Position numbers and translations under genes: made by a program. This document shows positions 26,472-36,448 of a stretch of 64,000 nucleotides of DNA, piece by piece. Under the pieces are notes generated by a model. The model was not told the origin of the DNA and searched no databases. It was given only the letters and a program-made list of their open reading frames with translations. Position 1 is the stretch's first letter; the number at the start of each line of letters is the position of its first letter. Origin of the DNA: Chromatiaceae bacterium (GTDB taxonomy: Bacteria; Pseudomonadota; Gammaproteobacteria; Chromatiales; Chromatiaceae); assembly GCA_024235215.1 (NCBI GenBank), contig JACKMU010000003.1, positions 62,001 to 126,000 of the forward strand, written 5' to 3'.

Positions 26472-28695
26472 GGCTCCAGCGATCCAGTGTTCCCACATCG
26501 CCAGCAGCCTGATCGATGATCTTCAGTACCCAGTCGCCCGCTATCTGTTCACCTTCTAGTGAGGCAAGCAGCGGGGTCGAACCCTTGTCGAAGGACCGGT
26601 TCAGATTCTTGCGGCTGCCCCCCTCCGCTTGGTAGAGGGTGATGATTCTTCCCGAAGGCGCCGCAAGATCCAGTTTCAGATCACCGATAAAGCTGTGACT
26701 GATGGCCACTGCAACGCTGATATCACTGCAACTCCCCTGCGGTTCAACTCTGATCCGGTCCGAGATACCGGATGCCGGGTGGTCAGGTATCGCCAACGCG
26801 GGTGTTGAGGAGAGCTCCAGACGCTGCTCCACTCTACGGTAAGCCAGCTCGAGGCGCCAGCGATTCAGCCGCCCGGTGTCCCGCCGTGCATGATCGGAGA
26901 CGTGCAGTCGCCAAACACCCTTGCCCGACTCTCCCAGCAACCCGGAGAGTGGTGTGCCTGCACCCGATTCATAGGTTTCGATCAGATCATCACGGGAGCC
27001 GCCGCTCTTGTCATGCAGCACCACGCTACCTCCGGATGGCGCTTCCAGAACCAACTTAAGATCACCGATGTAGGTATGCGTAATGTCCACCGACAGTTTA
27101 ATCCCTTCCACCCTGCCGGAAATATCGACCTCCAAATCGCTGCTGACGCCAGCGGGCTGATCATCAGGAATCAGCAGATCCGGCTTCAGTTCACGCACCA
27201 GAGATCCGGCGGGTTGATCGGGTGCCGCCGGCTTGCCGCTGGTAAACGTGATCACCTCGCCCGGTACGGAGATATTGGAGATGATCAGGCCCGAATCGGA
27301 GCCATCCCAATTGAGACTGTGTGGCTTGGTAGCGTGAGAGAGCGCGACTTCGGCAACCTGCTGATAGAGATCACCCTGGTCTCCGGTGTTCAGATTCTGT
27401 TCCAGGTCGAGATGTCCATCCGCCTGCAGCAACCCGACCTGATAGTGTTTGCTGGCATCGCCACGCTGCCACTCATTCGATCCCAGTGTGTCACAATGGT
27501 AGACAGCCAGTCCGGCCGACGGCAGGTGCGCATCCAGTCCCATACCGGAACGGTTTTCGATCAGGAAATATTCGTTCGGTTTATCGGTATCGAACCTCAG
27601 CACCGAGCCGTAGTCTCCATGTTTCACCTGATAGAGACCGGCGCCGTTGATCTGGATCTGATTGTCGGTCCAGCCCACCAGATCGCGCAGGTAGGCGCAT
27701 ATCGGCGAAGGCGTACGTCCAAGATTGAGATGGTTACCCGCCGCCATCAGACAGTACGACCCCAACCCCGCGCTCTTTTCGAAGTCTCCATCCCGGGTAC
27801 CGTAATCGTATATGTCGGGAAAACGGCAGAGCATGTGTCCACTTTCGTGGCAGAAGGTGCCGATACTGAGGTCGACCGCACGCCGCCCCATACTCTGGAT
27901 CGTATAATAGTTGGTACGGATGCCGTTGTACTTCAAATCGATAGTGAAGTTGTGCGGCCAGAGCCAGTCGGAATAGACGGTGCGACCGGCGTACATGAAA
28001 CTGAGGGCGTCCACGTAACCATCGCGGCGTGAGTCGAACTGCGCCAGATCGATACCCATCTGTTCAACCAGAATATCGAGCGCCTCCCCGACCAGAAGAT
28101 TGCTGATGTAGTAGTCCCGCTCGCGACTCAGAGTAATGGGTCCCACCACCATGTTGGTGTATTCCAATGCACCAGCGGACATCATCTGGTAGTACTTTTT
28201 CACGGAACAGAAATTACCGTTGCGGCTGTAGTTTTCACCATTGAGCATCGCCTCGACATCCTCCCTGGTAATGGCCGCCTGTTCATCCTTGAACTGCACC
28301 AGAACGGTTAGCCCAAGTACCGTACCGCTGCTGACTCTGCGCCCCTCCAGCAGTCCATTCTCGCGACCGAAAGTCTGTATCATCGGTCCACCAGCCAACC
28401 TGCGCCGCATCAATTGATAGCGTGCTTCAAACTTCTCGTTGCGCACTTCAGGGGATTCACGCAGATGTTTCGGTATACCCACCGGTGGCTGCTTGCTCAG
28501 CGGGATACCGGTGGAGGCGAATCGCCCGTTGAGCAGCATCGCATAACAATAAAGACCGAGTTCACTGTCATTGACCGCAGTGTATCCCGCCTGTGTTTCA
28601 TAACGCGCGTAAAACTCGTCACCGAAGGTGACCAGATCTATCGCCGGCCCGTTTCCCTGGGGCAGCGTCAGCACCTCTCCGAATATCGCACTCAT
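26452..28695 (-). CDS. M6-family metalloprotease with two P/Homo B domains
   Basis: 747 aa. The N-terminal 460 residues form an M6 (immune-inhibitor A type) protease with the zinc motif HESGHMLCRFPDIYD (H-E-x-x-H about residue 283) and NHLNLGRTPSP after it. Two C-terminal P-domains follow, about 505-625 and 640-747, each with THxYIGDLKLxLEAPSG or ISHSFIGDLKLDLAAPSG and a terminal WRLEL/WSLSF strand. There is no N-terminal signal peptide, which is odd for a secreted protease. P-domains usually occur with subtilisin-type proteases. Tail-to-tail overlap with the 25761 gene. Confidence 0.88.
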   Translation of the reverse strand: MSAIFGEVLTLPQGNGPAIDLVTFGDEFYARYETQAGYTAVNDSELGLYCYAMLLNGRFASTGIPLSKQPPVGIPKHLRESPEVRNEKFEARYQLMRRRLAGGPMIQTFGRENGLLEGRRVSSGTVLGLTVLVQFKDEQAAITREDVEAMLNGENYSRNGNFCSVKKYYQMMSAGALEYTNMVVGPITLSRERDYYISNLLVGEALDILVEQMGIDLAQFDSRRDGYVDALSFMYAGRTVYSDWLWPHNFTIDLKYNGIRTNYYTIQSMGRRAVDLSIGTFCHESGHMLCRFPDIYDYGTRDGDFEKSAGLGSYCLMAAGNHLNLGRTPSPICAYLRDLVGWTDNQIQINGAGLYQVKHGDYGSVLRFDTDKPNEYFLIENRSGMGLDAHLPSAGLAVYHCDTLGSNEWQRGDASKHYQVGLLQADGHLDLEQNLNTGDQGDLYQQVAEVALSHATKPHSLNWDGSDSGLIISNISVPGEVITFTSGKPAAPDQPAGSLVRELKPDLLIPDDQPAGVSSDLEVDISGRVEGIKLSVDITHTYIGDLKLVLEAPSGGSVVLHDKSGGSRDDLIETYESGAGTPLSGLLGESGKGVWRLHVSDHARRDTGRLNRWRLELAYRRVEQRLELSSTPALAIPDHPASGISDRIRVEPQGSCSDISVAVAISHSFIGDLKLDLAAPSGRIITLYQAEGGSRKNLNRSFDKGSTPLLASLEGEQIAGDWVLKIIDQAAGDVGTLDRWSLSFLYG

Positions 28696-28950
28696 GGTTG
28701 TGACTCCCTTTGTCCGCTCAATCTAACCCGAAGATTTCATAAATTTGCGCCGATATCGCGCAGTATATTGGTTTCACAAGGAAATTTCCGAACGAGTGGC
28801 GTATCAGTGACTACGGCCGATTGAGGAAATATTGCTTGTGGAATCAAGAGACAAGCGAGATCAAGCATACTTTATGAAAGATTCGGGCTAACTCTTAACG
28901 GAATATAGTCGAATATTCAGCGACAGGAGGGCCCGCGACAACCGAAGTGA

Positions 28951-30522
28951 TTATTGTGCGAAGTAGTCCCGTAAAAACTGCTCGAACGAAATCTGGGCGC
29001 CAGCTTCCAACTCCGCCTGTTTGGCCAGCGATTGCTCGGCGTGCCGCCGGAAGAAAGCTTCGCGCTCGCTGCTCATCGGGATCTCGTTACAATAGTCATG
29101 ATGCTGCAGCGAAAGCCGCTGCGCCATTTGAAAAAAACCCTCACCATGCCGCCGCATCTCCTGGAGCATACGGGCTGAAGGGGTCTGCTCCGGCTCCGCC
29201 ACCTTCTCCAGTTGCCGCTGCAGTGCAGTTGTGTAGGCACACGCAGGATCATTGTCGTCCAACAACTGACAGATATCAGTCATCGCGCCACAGAGCTCTC
29301 CGGCCCACTGCTGCAACTTGATCTCCCGTCCCTGACGCAGCAGATAGAGTGATGGGTCGCGTCCACGGTGCGCAACCCCCCCCAGATTCTGATCTATCTC
29401 ACGCTGTTCCTGCAGACTGATCGGTGGGCTCTCCTGGAAAAGACAGAAAAGCATGAATGACTCTAAGAAATCCAGTTGCTCCCGGCTCACACCGAGCGGA
29501 TCGAAGGCGTTGACATCCAGTGAGCGCAGCTCAAGGTAGCGGACACCGCGGCGAGCCAGTGCCAGTACCGGCTTCTCCAGTCCTTCCAGCAGCTGCTTCG
29601 GGCGCACCGAGCTGTAGTACTCATTCTCTATCTGCAGAATGTTGGTATTGAGCTGCTGGTAGCGGCCGTCAACCACCAGACCGATCTTCTCCCACAGCGG
29701 GGAGGAGGTTTCTATTGCACGGGTGAGTGAACCAATATATTCGTCGAGACTATTGTAACTGGCCTTGATGCCGACGCCTTTCTCCTTGCTGTTGGTATAG
29801 CCAAAATCGCCTAGCCGCAGTGACGTCGCGTAGGGTTCATACAGGGTGTTGGTATCGAATTCACTCAGACCATGGGGCTTGCCACCGAGGAAAGATTTGC
29901 AGACCGCAGGCGATGCGCCAAACAGATAAGGTATCAGCCAGCCGTAGCGGAGCAGGTTTCTGGTCAGACCCATGTACGCTTGGTCAGTAAATGTGCGCAG
30001 CGGGCGCCGGTCCGCCTCCAACGTCTGATACAGCGGCCAGAAGTCGGTGTTGAGTGAATAGTTGAAATGGACGCCTGCGATCACCTGCATGGTGCGACCG
30101 TACCTGTGTCCCAGTCCACGCCGATAGACCGTTTTCATGATCCCCTGATTGGAACTGCCATATCGGGCAATAGGGATATTCTCACCACCGGCCAACACGC
30201 AAGGCATGCTGGTCGCCCATAAGATCTCATCATCCAGCCGACTGCAGACAAACTTCTGCGCATCCTGTAGAAACTGGAGCGCCTGTCCCGAATCGGAGAA
30301 TGGCGGAGTGATCAGTTCGATCAACGCCTCAGAGTAGTCGGTGGTGATATAGGGGTGAGTGAGCGCCGAACCGAGCGCGCTCGGATGACCGGCCTGTGAT
30401 ATCCCACCATCTGCAGCCACTCTCAGGCTCTCTTTCTCCAGCCCTTTGCAGCCGCGCTTGAGAAGGTCTGAGAGACCTTCATCGGTAACCCTTTGGACGC
30501 GCTTTTCGACCGAGTGATACAA
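28951..30522 (-). CDS. gshA: Glutamate-cysteine ligase, E. coli GshA type
   Basis: About 523 aa from a TTG at 30522 (AGGAAA nine bases upstream); the frame opens further upstream to 30816 but that part is not homologous and overlaps pbpG. First enzyme of glutathione synthesis. Family text: KGLEKESLRVAADGG, HPSALGSALTHPYITTDYSEALIELITPP (in part), YLELRSLDVNAFDPLG. Length matches E. coli GshA (518). Divergent from pbpG. Glutathione and its persulfide are relevant in sulfur oxidisers, but that is general context. Confidence 0.92.
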   Translation of the reverse strand: MYHSVEKRVQRVTDEGLSDLLKRGCKGLEKESLRVAADGGISQAGHPSALGSALTHPYITTDYSEALIELITPPFSDSGQALQFLQDAQKFVCSRLDDEILWATSMPCVLAGGENIPIARYGSSNQGIMKTVYRRGLGHRYGRTMQVIAGVHFNYSLNTDFWPLYQTLEADRRPLRTFTDQAYMGLTRNLLRYGWLIPYLFGASPAVCKSFLGGKPHGLSEFDTNTLYEPYATSLRLGDFGYTNSKEKGVGIKASYNSLDEYIGSLTRAIETSSPLWEKIGLVVDGRYQQLNTNILQIENEYYSSVRPKQLLEGLEKPVLALARRGVRYLELRSLDVNAFDPLGVSREQLDFLESFMLFCLFQESPPISLQEQREIDQNLGGVAHRGRDPSLYLLRQGREIKLQQWAGELCGAMTDICQLLDDNDPACAYTTALQRQLEKVAEPEQTPSARMLQEMRRHGEGFFQMAQRLSLQHHDYCNEIPMSSEREAFFRRHAEQSLAKQAELEAGAQISFEQFLRDYFAQ

Positions 30523-30688
30523 AAATAGGTTTCCTGTTACAGCGCGACAATCCGGTTGGTACCTGCACTCAATAGACCCGGTGACGGCTAAATTTTTTTC
30601 ATTATAACGCTGATACCGACTATGACTAAATTTGCATTGGCCGACAGGGTGAGGGAGAATCCACGGATCTATAAAGAAAGGGAATCCC

Positions 30689-31600
30689 GTGAGATTGAAA
30701 AAACACTTGCTAGCCGCTCTTCTGCTTTCGCTGGTGGCCACCACCTGCCTGCAGGCAGAACAAGCCCCCCGCCTTACCCAGCTGTCAGCACAGCAGCACT
30801 CGCATAGCAAAACCAATAAGCTTTGGCGTCAGCTGAACCCGAAGAAACTGCAGCTGCAATCCTCCGCTGCGCTGGTGGTGGATCGCTTCGGTAACGAACT
30901 CTACAGCAAGAAAGCCGATGAGATGAGACCAATCGCCTCGATCACCAAGCTGATGACTGCAATGGTGATTCTGGATTCACCGCTTCCCCTGCGTCAGGAG
31001 CTGGTGATCACCGAACAGGATCGAGATCTGCTACGCCTGACCGGCTCCCGCCTTCAGCCCGGTGCGACACTGACCAGAGAGGAGCTGCTGCGGCTTGCAC
31101 TGATGTCTTCCGAAAACCGGGCGGCCAGCGCGTTAGCCCGTACCTTTCCCGCTGGAAGAGAGCGTTTCATCTATGCGATGAACAAGAAAGCACGGGCACT
31201 TGGGATGCACCACACCAAGTTCACCGACCCGACCGGCCTGGATGCAGGCAACCGATCAACTCCGCGAGATCTCTCCAGGCTGGTTCGTGCAGCGATGAAT
31301 TATCCACTGATTCGCGCTGCCACCACTACTCGCACAGCACAGGTTGACCCGTATCTTAAGCGCGGCCAGCTACGGTTCGGCAACACAAACCGCCTGCTGG
31401 GCAGCAAGAACTGGGATATCGTGCTGAGTAAAACCGGCTATATCAACGAAGCGGGGCGTTGCCTGGTGATGCAGGCTGAGGTGTCGGGACAGGAGCTCAC
31501 CATCATACTGCTCAACTCTTTCGGCAAGCTGACCCCGTACGGAGACTCCAATCGGATACGTCAATGGATCGAGGAGGGTATGGCTGTCAGCCGCACCTGA
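30689..31600 (+). CDS. pbpG: D-alanyl-D-alanine endopeptidase PBP7/8
   Basis: 303 aa from GTG 30689 (AAAGGGAA upstream). Signal peptide RLKKHLLAALLLSLVATTCLQA. S11 family penicillin-binding protein with all three motifs: SITKLMTA (SxxK, about residue 82), SEN (near 145) and KTG (near 246). Cleaves DD-crosslinks in peptidoglycan in the periplasm. Divergent from gshA. Confidence 0.93.
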   Translation: MRLKKHLLAALLLSLVATTCLQAEQAPRLTQLSAQQHSHSKTNKLWRQLNPKKLQLQSSAALVVDRFGNELYSKKADEMRPIASITKLMTAMVILDSPLPLRQELVITEQDRDLLRLTGSRLQPGATLTREELLRLALMSSENRAASALARTFPAGRERFIYAMNKKARALGMHHTKFTDPTGLDAGNRSTPRDLSRLVRAAMNYPLIRAATTTRTAQVDPYLKRGQLRFGNTNRLLGSKNWDIVLSKTGYINEAGRCLVMQAEVSGQELTIILLNSFGKLTPYGDSNRIRQWIEEGMAVSRT

Positions 31601-31699
31601 ACGCCAGGTGCGATGATATCCCATCAGACTGTCTCAGGCCTGTTCCTGTCCGAGTCCGTTCTGCAGCAGAAGATGGTGTACTGAGTTTTCGGACACTTT

Positions 31700-33802
31700 T
31701 CAGTTGACCATCACCGCATGCCGCTGACCCCCTATATAGTCTGATAAAATCCTTGCCGCCTCGTTGACCAGTATCTTGTCGATACTGTCTGCATCATCCT
31801 CACGTTCCATGGCATCCTCATCCTCGTCGAGATCGTTGGGCGCTCCCTCCGGGATGGGTGGCAGACCCAACGCCACTCTGAACCGGTTCTTATCCTGCTT
31901 GCGCTTCGTCTCGCGCGCCTCCCACTCTATCTTCCGTTTCTCCTCGAGCAACGTCACCGTCTGCCGTTCACGTATCGTTCTCAGATACGCGTTCTCTTCG
32001 GTGAGGTACTGGAAACCCACATCGTTTTTAATACGCTGCTCATGCTTCTCCCGGTAGTGTGCGATAGAGCCCGCGTCCCTGGGTTGATAGTTGGCTGCTT
32101 TGATCTGCGCCCAGGGTAATGCATTCTCAAGCTCTCTTTCACCATATTTCTCCGTCACCGAACCCAACGGGTAGATGATATCCGGAACCACGCCGCGGAA
32201 CTGCGTGCTGCCACCATCCACACGGAAAAACTGCGCCATCGTCAGACGCAGGCGCCCCAGTTTATCCCCGCCGTCGCGAACGAAACGACCCAGATCCACC
32301 AACGTCTGCACCGTCCCCTTGCCAAAAGTCGGCTCGCCAATGATGATGCCCCGCCGGTAGTCCTGGATCGCACCGGCAAAGATCTCCGATGCCGAGGCAC
32401 TGTTTCTGTTCACCAGCACTGCCAGCGGACCCGCATAGACGGTCTCAGGATCCGGATCCTTCTCGATCTCGACCGCACCACTGGCGTCCCTTACCTGCAC
32501 CACTGGCCCGCTCGGTATGAACAGTCCGGTGAGCTCAGTGGCCTCGACCAGTGAGCCGCCACCATTGTCTCGCAGATCGATCACAATACCATCGACACCC
32601 TCATCCTGAAGCTCTTTAAGCAGCTGACGCACATCGCGGGTGGTGCTGCGAAAATCTTCCTCACCATCCGAATGCCCCCGGAAATCCCGATAGAAGGCGG
32701 GAACATTGATCACACCGATTCGCGTCAACCCCAGGCCGTCGAGACCCTCGACAATGCTCTTTTTCGCAGCCTGATCCTCCAGCTTGATCTCATTACGTGT
32801 CAGTACCACCTCGCGCTCCGCACCACCGGGGGCCGCACCATCGGACTGCAACCGCAGCCTCACCACTGTTCCTTTGGGGCCCCGGATCTGGTCCACCACA
32901 TCCTGCAGACGCCATCCGACTACATCCTGAATCTCGCCCTCGTCTCCCTGCCCTACGCCGATGATACGATCCCCCGCTTGAACTTTACCGCTCTGTGCTG
33001 CCGGGCCGCCAGGGACGGTGCGCAATACCTCGGTGTATTCGTTCTCACTGCGCAGCACGGCGCCAATCCCCTCCAGCGAGAGCCGCATGCTGATATCGAA
33101 ATTCTCCGAGACGCGCGGGGACATGTAGGAGGTATGCGGCTCGAGACTCAAAGTGTAGGCATTGATGAAGGTCTGAAAGACATCGTTCGATGTCAGCTGC
33201 CTTGTGCGCCGTCTCACCCCCTCATAGCGCTTTTGCAACGTCTCCTTGATCTCCTTTTCAGGCTTGCCGTTCAGACGCAGCGCCAGCGTGTCGTTTTTAA
33301 CCCGCAGACGCCAGAGTTCGTCCAGCGCCACCCGATCAATGGCCCAGGGCGCTTTGGAACGATCAAACTGATACTCCTCGTCAATCGAGAAATCGAACTT
33401 CCGTTCCAGCAGATCGAGTGCGTAGGCGATGCGCTCGTCCACCCGCTGCCGATAGACACGGAATATCTCGAACGCCGGCGTCAGTTGTGCCTGCAGCAGT
33501 GCATTGTCCAGTCGAGTGCGATGAACACTGAAACGCTCGATATCCCGTGCGGTGAAAAAGCTTCTGTTCGGATCCAACGCTTCGAGATAGCGCTCGAATA
33601 TCGCCGCTGAGGCGTCATCATCCAACTTGAGATGTTTGTAGTGATACTTGTCTATGACCCGGATGATGATAAGCGTTGCCTGACGCTGTTCGCGCGTTGG
33701 CTCCAGCGCATCGACCGGAACCTCAGTGACGGTCGCCCAGACTGAAATGGAAGTGCTGAATAGCAGCGCAAACGCCGCTGCAAACATTGTCGTTCTGTTC
33801 AT
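31700..33802 (-). CDS. prc: Carboxy-terminal processing protease (tail-specific protease)
   Basis: 700 aa. Signal peptide (MFAAAFALLFSTSISVWA). N-terminal helical part, PDZ domain about 235-330 (LSLEGIGAVL...GDRIIGVG), and the S41 protease core with NSASASEIFAGAIQDYRRG and IGEPTFGKGTVQ, holding catalytic Ser and Lys. C-terminal DUF3340 extension with an acidic tail DEDEDAMEREDD. Acts in the periplasm on lipoprotein and hydrolase substrates such as NlpI-bound MepS. Length matches E. coli Prc (682). Confidence 0.95.
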   Translation of the reverse strand: MNRTTMFAAAFALLFSTSISVWATVTEVPVDALEPTREQRQATLIIIRVIDKYHYKHLKLDDDASAAIFERYLEALDPNRSFFTARDIERFSVHRTRLDNALLQAQLTPAFEIFRVYRQRVDERIAYALDLLERKFDFSIDEEYQFDRSKAPWAIDRVALDELWRLRVKNDTLALRLNGKPEKEIKETLQKRYEGVRRRTRQLTSNDVFQTFINAYTLSLEPHTSYMSPRVSENFDISMRLSLEGIGAVLRSENEYTEVLRTVPGGPAAQSGKVQAGDRIIGVGQGDEGEIQDVVGWRLQDVVDQIRGPKGTVVRLRLQSDGAAPGGAEREVVLTRNEIKLEDQAAKKSIVEGLDGLGLTRIGVINVPAFYRDFRGHSDGEEDFRSTTRDVRQLLKELQDEGVDGIVIDLRDNGGGSLVEATELTGLFIPSGPVVQVRDASGAVEIEKDPDPETVYAGPLAVLVNRNSASASEIFAGAIQDYRRGIIIGEPTFGKGTVQTLVDLGRFVRDGGDKLGRLRLTMAQFFRVDGGSTQFRGVVPDIIYPLGSVTEKYGERELENALPWAQIKAANYQPRDAGSIAHYREKHEQRIKNDVGFQYLTEENAYLRTIRERQTVTLLEEKRKIEWEARETKRKQDKNRFRVALGLPPIPEGAPNDLDEDEDAMEREDDADSIDKILVNEAARILSDYIGGQRHAVMVN

Positions 33803-34033
33803 AACCGCTCAATCCCCACCACACAAAGCTCTGTTAAGGGACCATGGAAGTGCACAATAGTTGCAGTCGTACAGAGCCGATACAGAGGCAGTTTAGCATG
33901 TTCAGCCCGCTCTCAAAGGGTATCCTGGCCACGCTGGGCAATAAGGAACGACAAGCATAAATTACATGAGATTGGATCAGGTATAACCATTAGGCATCAA
34001 ACTGGACTGCAATCTCGGTGGAAAGGTGTTGGA

Positions 34034-34888
34034 TCAAGGCAATCCAGGGTGCAGGCCGTTGATCAGATAGAGATAATCCTCGTGATCCGGAGGAATGTAG
34101 CCATGCCGGATCAGAAAATCGATAATCACCAGATTGCAGTTCAGTTTGAACTCGGGTCCGGTCTCCAACACCTCCATCACCCGGGCTATCGGCCACAACT
34201 CGAACTTCTCCACTTCACCGTCGGTACAGCGCGGTTGAAATTCTGCTGGCAGCTCGAGATCGTAGCAATAGATGGTATCCGGCTTGAGGCCTCTGCTGCT
34301 CTCGGCGACATAGGTAATGGCGCCGGTAGAGATGGCACGGCGAGCCAGCGCTGCAGGAATGCCCGCCTCCTCCCGGCACTCCTTGATCAGATTGGCTTCC
34401 AGCGTAACGGCATAAGGCAAGCCTCCGGCTACAAGATGGTCCAGTTTGCCCGGAAAGTTTTTTCGATCAGCCGACCGCTTTCCCACCCACAGATGCAACC
34501 CACCGGCATGGCGCACGAATCCATTGACATGCTGTCCGAAAGCCCGCACACCAAACAGCGGAGCCGCTGCCCGGTCGATCACGAAAAGCGCCTGCGCTCT
34601 TCCGCCCGGAGTGACTGGATAGGGTTCACCGGTCAAATACTCCAAAGAACCCTGCTGCGCCATTTCGACCAGCATCTGATTCCAACCCCGACTGCGCTCT
34701 TCGATTCCCTCTCCCGGCGCGATCAACTCGACCCCATCCGCAGTAACACTGAACAACCCGTCCCAGGCCGATATCGTCTGCACGAAAGGTCTGCGCAGAT
34801 AACCGATCTTTTGTTGCCCGAATGTCAGCGGCAGAAAATCAGCCAGTCGGTGACGGTTGCACTGATCGATATAATCCCGATATTTCAC
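34034..34888 (-). CDS. NUDIX hydrolase with DUF4743 N-terminal domain
   Basis: 284 aa. N-terminal DUF4743-like part (residues 1-115), then a NUDIX fold with FVRHAGGLHLWVGKRS and the Nudix box GGLPYAVTLEANLIKECREEAGI (about 170-192, key E/E/REEAG present). Family members are often called thiamine diphosphokinase-related. The substrate is not known, though thiamine derivatives were proposed for plant and fungal relatives. It is 12 bases downstream of the M48-TPR lipoprotein gene on the same strand, so probably one operon with mazG upstream, another nucleotide-cleaning enzyme. Confidence 0.9.
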   Translation of the reverse strand: MKYRDYIDQCNRHRLADFLPLTFGQQKIGYLRRPFVQTISAWDGLFSVTADGVELIAPGEGIEERSRGWNQMLVEMAQQGSLEYLTGEPYPVTPGGRAQALFVIDRAAAPLFGVRAFGQHVNGFVRHAGGLHLWVGKRSADRKNFPGKLDHLVAGGLPYAVTLEANLIKECREEAGIPAALARRAISTGAITYVAESSRGLKPDTIYCYDLELPAEFQPRCTDGEVEKFELWPIARVMEVLETGPEFKLNCNLVIIDFLIRHGYIPPDHEDYLYLINGLHPGLP

Positions 34889-34900
34889 CCTGATCTCCCG

Positions 34901-36448
34901 TTATTCGACCGTATCAACCCGCACCACACGGGCGTCATATTCACTCAACTGTGCACGGTTGCTCAGACCACGAATTCCGCTGTTGAAGAGGATGCTCCTG
35001 CCTGGCATCAGCACCCCCTCCACTTTATGCTCCCTGCCGCGGTAGATATTACCCGCTGCATCCCGCCTGCCAACCAGTACCACCGGATTCCTGACTCCGA
35101 TGCCGGTGTTGTTGCTGATCTGGACCAGCAGGTTACCCGACCGGTCCATTCCCAGCCTGGTATCCAGATGGGCTCCTGGAGTGGTCGACAACTGCATCGT
35201 CGCCAGCTCCCGGGAGGCAGCCTTACCCGCTTTCGATTGGGATCTTGCGGCAACCTGGTAGTGAGTGACCGCTGTTCGCCGATCACCATTTTCCTGCGCC
35301 AGGCGCCCGAGATGATAGTGGGCGTCCGCAGTGGGCAATAGCTGCAGGCTCCGCTGCAGATCGCTACGCGCGCCTGAGTCGTCTCCCAGTGCAGATCTCA
35401 CCACCCCGCGTTGGAGATAAGGGAGGAAAAATTCAGGATTCAGGGAGATCGCCTTGTCGTAGGCCCGGCGCGCTTGCTGCAGATTGTTCTGCTGTTGGTA
35501 TGCATCACCGCGCAGCGCATGAAACAGTGCCTCCCGCGGTTCGATCGAGATCGCCTTGTCAGCCAGTCTCGACGCTTGCCCCGGCTGCCTGTCGAGCAGC
35601 TTGACCCCTTCGTCGTATGCATCGTACGCTGGCTTGGTCTGTCTCAAGTGGGCGATCATGCGACGATAGATCTCCCGGCCCAGCTTGCCGCCCCGCCCCA
35701 ATCGGGCTGCTGTCTGACGGTTCTTCTCAACTCGTTCGGGGGAAGGTGGGTGACTGGCAAACAGCCCGGACAACCAGTTTGGTTCCTTGCTGCCGAAGAG
35801 ACGGACAAAAGTTTCCTGCAGACCTATCGCTGCGGACGGATCGTAACCAGCACGTTGCATGTAGAGCATACCGAACTGGTCTGACTCCAGCTCCGCTTCA
35901 CGCGAATAGCGCTGGTTGATCAGATTGCCCCCGAGGGACGCCGCCCCCATGGCGATATCCGCATAACCGCTCTCTCCGGCTGCCAGACCCACCGCGGTCA
36001 GCGCTCCCTGCAGCAGCACACCGCGCTCGATTCCCTGTGCACTGTGGCGCGCCGCCGCATGCACGATCTCATGGCCCAGCACCGCCGCCAGCTCTGCTTC
36101 ACTGTTGAGCTCCACCAGCAGTCCCCGGTTTATCGCGATCTTACCACCCGGGAGCGCCCAGGCATTTGGCGAGGAGTCATTGACGATCGCAAACTCATAG
36201 GGAAGCTTGCGGTCACTCACCTTCGCCAGCTCCGCACCTACCTGGCTAACGTAGCGGGTCAATTCGGGATCCGCAGTGTAGTCACCACCCTGGAGTTGGC
36301 GGCTCGGCAGGTACTGGTTACTGCCTATATCCAGCTCGGATGACTCCGGCACCAGTGCCAGTTCGCTCTTTCCGGTCACCGGGTTGGTGGCGCAGGCACC
36401 CAGCAGCAGAGTGAGCAGAAAAAGTGTTAGCAGAGCCGCAATTTTCAT
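34901..36448 (-). CDS. M48 metalloprotease lipoprotein with TPR repeats
   Basis: 515 aa from ATG 36448, whose first bases overlap the mazG TGA (ATGA). Lipoprotein signal LTLFLLTLLLGAC with the cysteine at about residue 19. Zinc site HEIVHAAARH (about 150) with ELESDQFG. C-terminal TPRs (about 295-400) and a beta-rich end. Resembles BepA/YcaL-type envelope proteases; a second copy, at 10967, lacks the lipobox. Envelope quality control is likely. Middle gene of mazG-M48-NUDIX. Confidence 0.92.
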   Translation of the reverse strand: MKIAALLTLFLLTLLLGACATNPVTGKSELALVPESSELDIGSNQYLPSRQLQGGDYTADPELTRYVSQVGAELAKVSDRKLPYEFAIVNDSSPNAWALPGGKIAINRGLLVELNSEAELAAVLGHEIVHAAARHSAQGIERGVLLQGALTAVGLAAGESGYADIAMGAASLGGNLINQRYSREAELESDQFGMLYMQRAGYDPSAAIGLQETFVRLFGSKEPNWLSGLFASHPPSPERVEKNRQTAARLGRGGKLGREIYRRMIAHLRQTKPAYDAYDEGVKLLDRQPGQASRLADKAISIEPREALFHALRGDAYQQQNNLQQARRAYDKAISLNPEFFLPYLQRGVVRSALGDDSGARSDLQRSLQLLPTADAHYHLGRLAQENGDRRTAVTHYQVAARSQSKAGKAASRELATMQLSTTPGAHLDTRLGMDRSGNLLVQISNNTGIGVRNPVVLVGRRDAAGNIYRGREHKVEGVLMPGRSILFNSGIRGLSNRAQLSEYDARVVRVDTVE

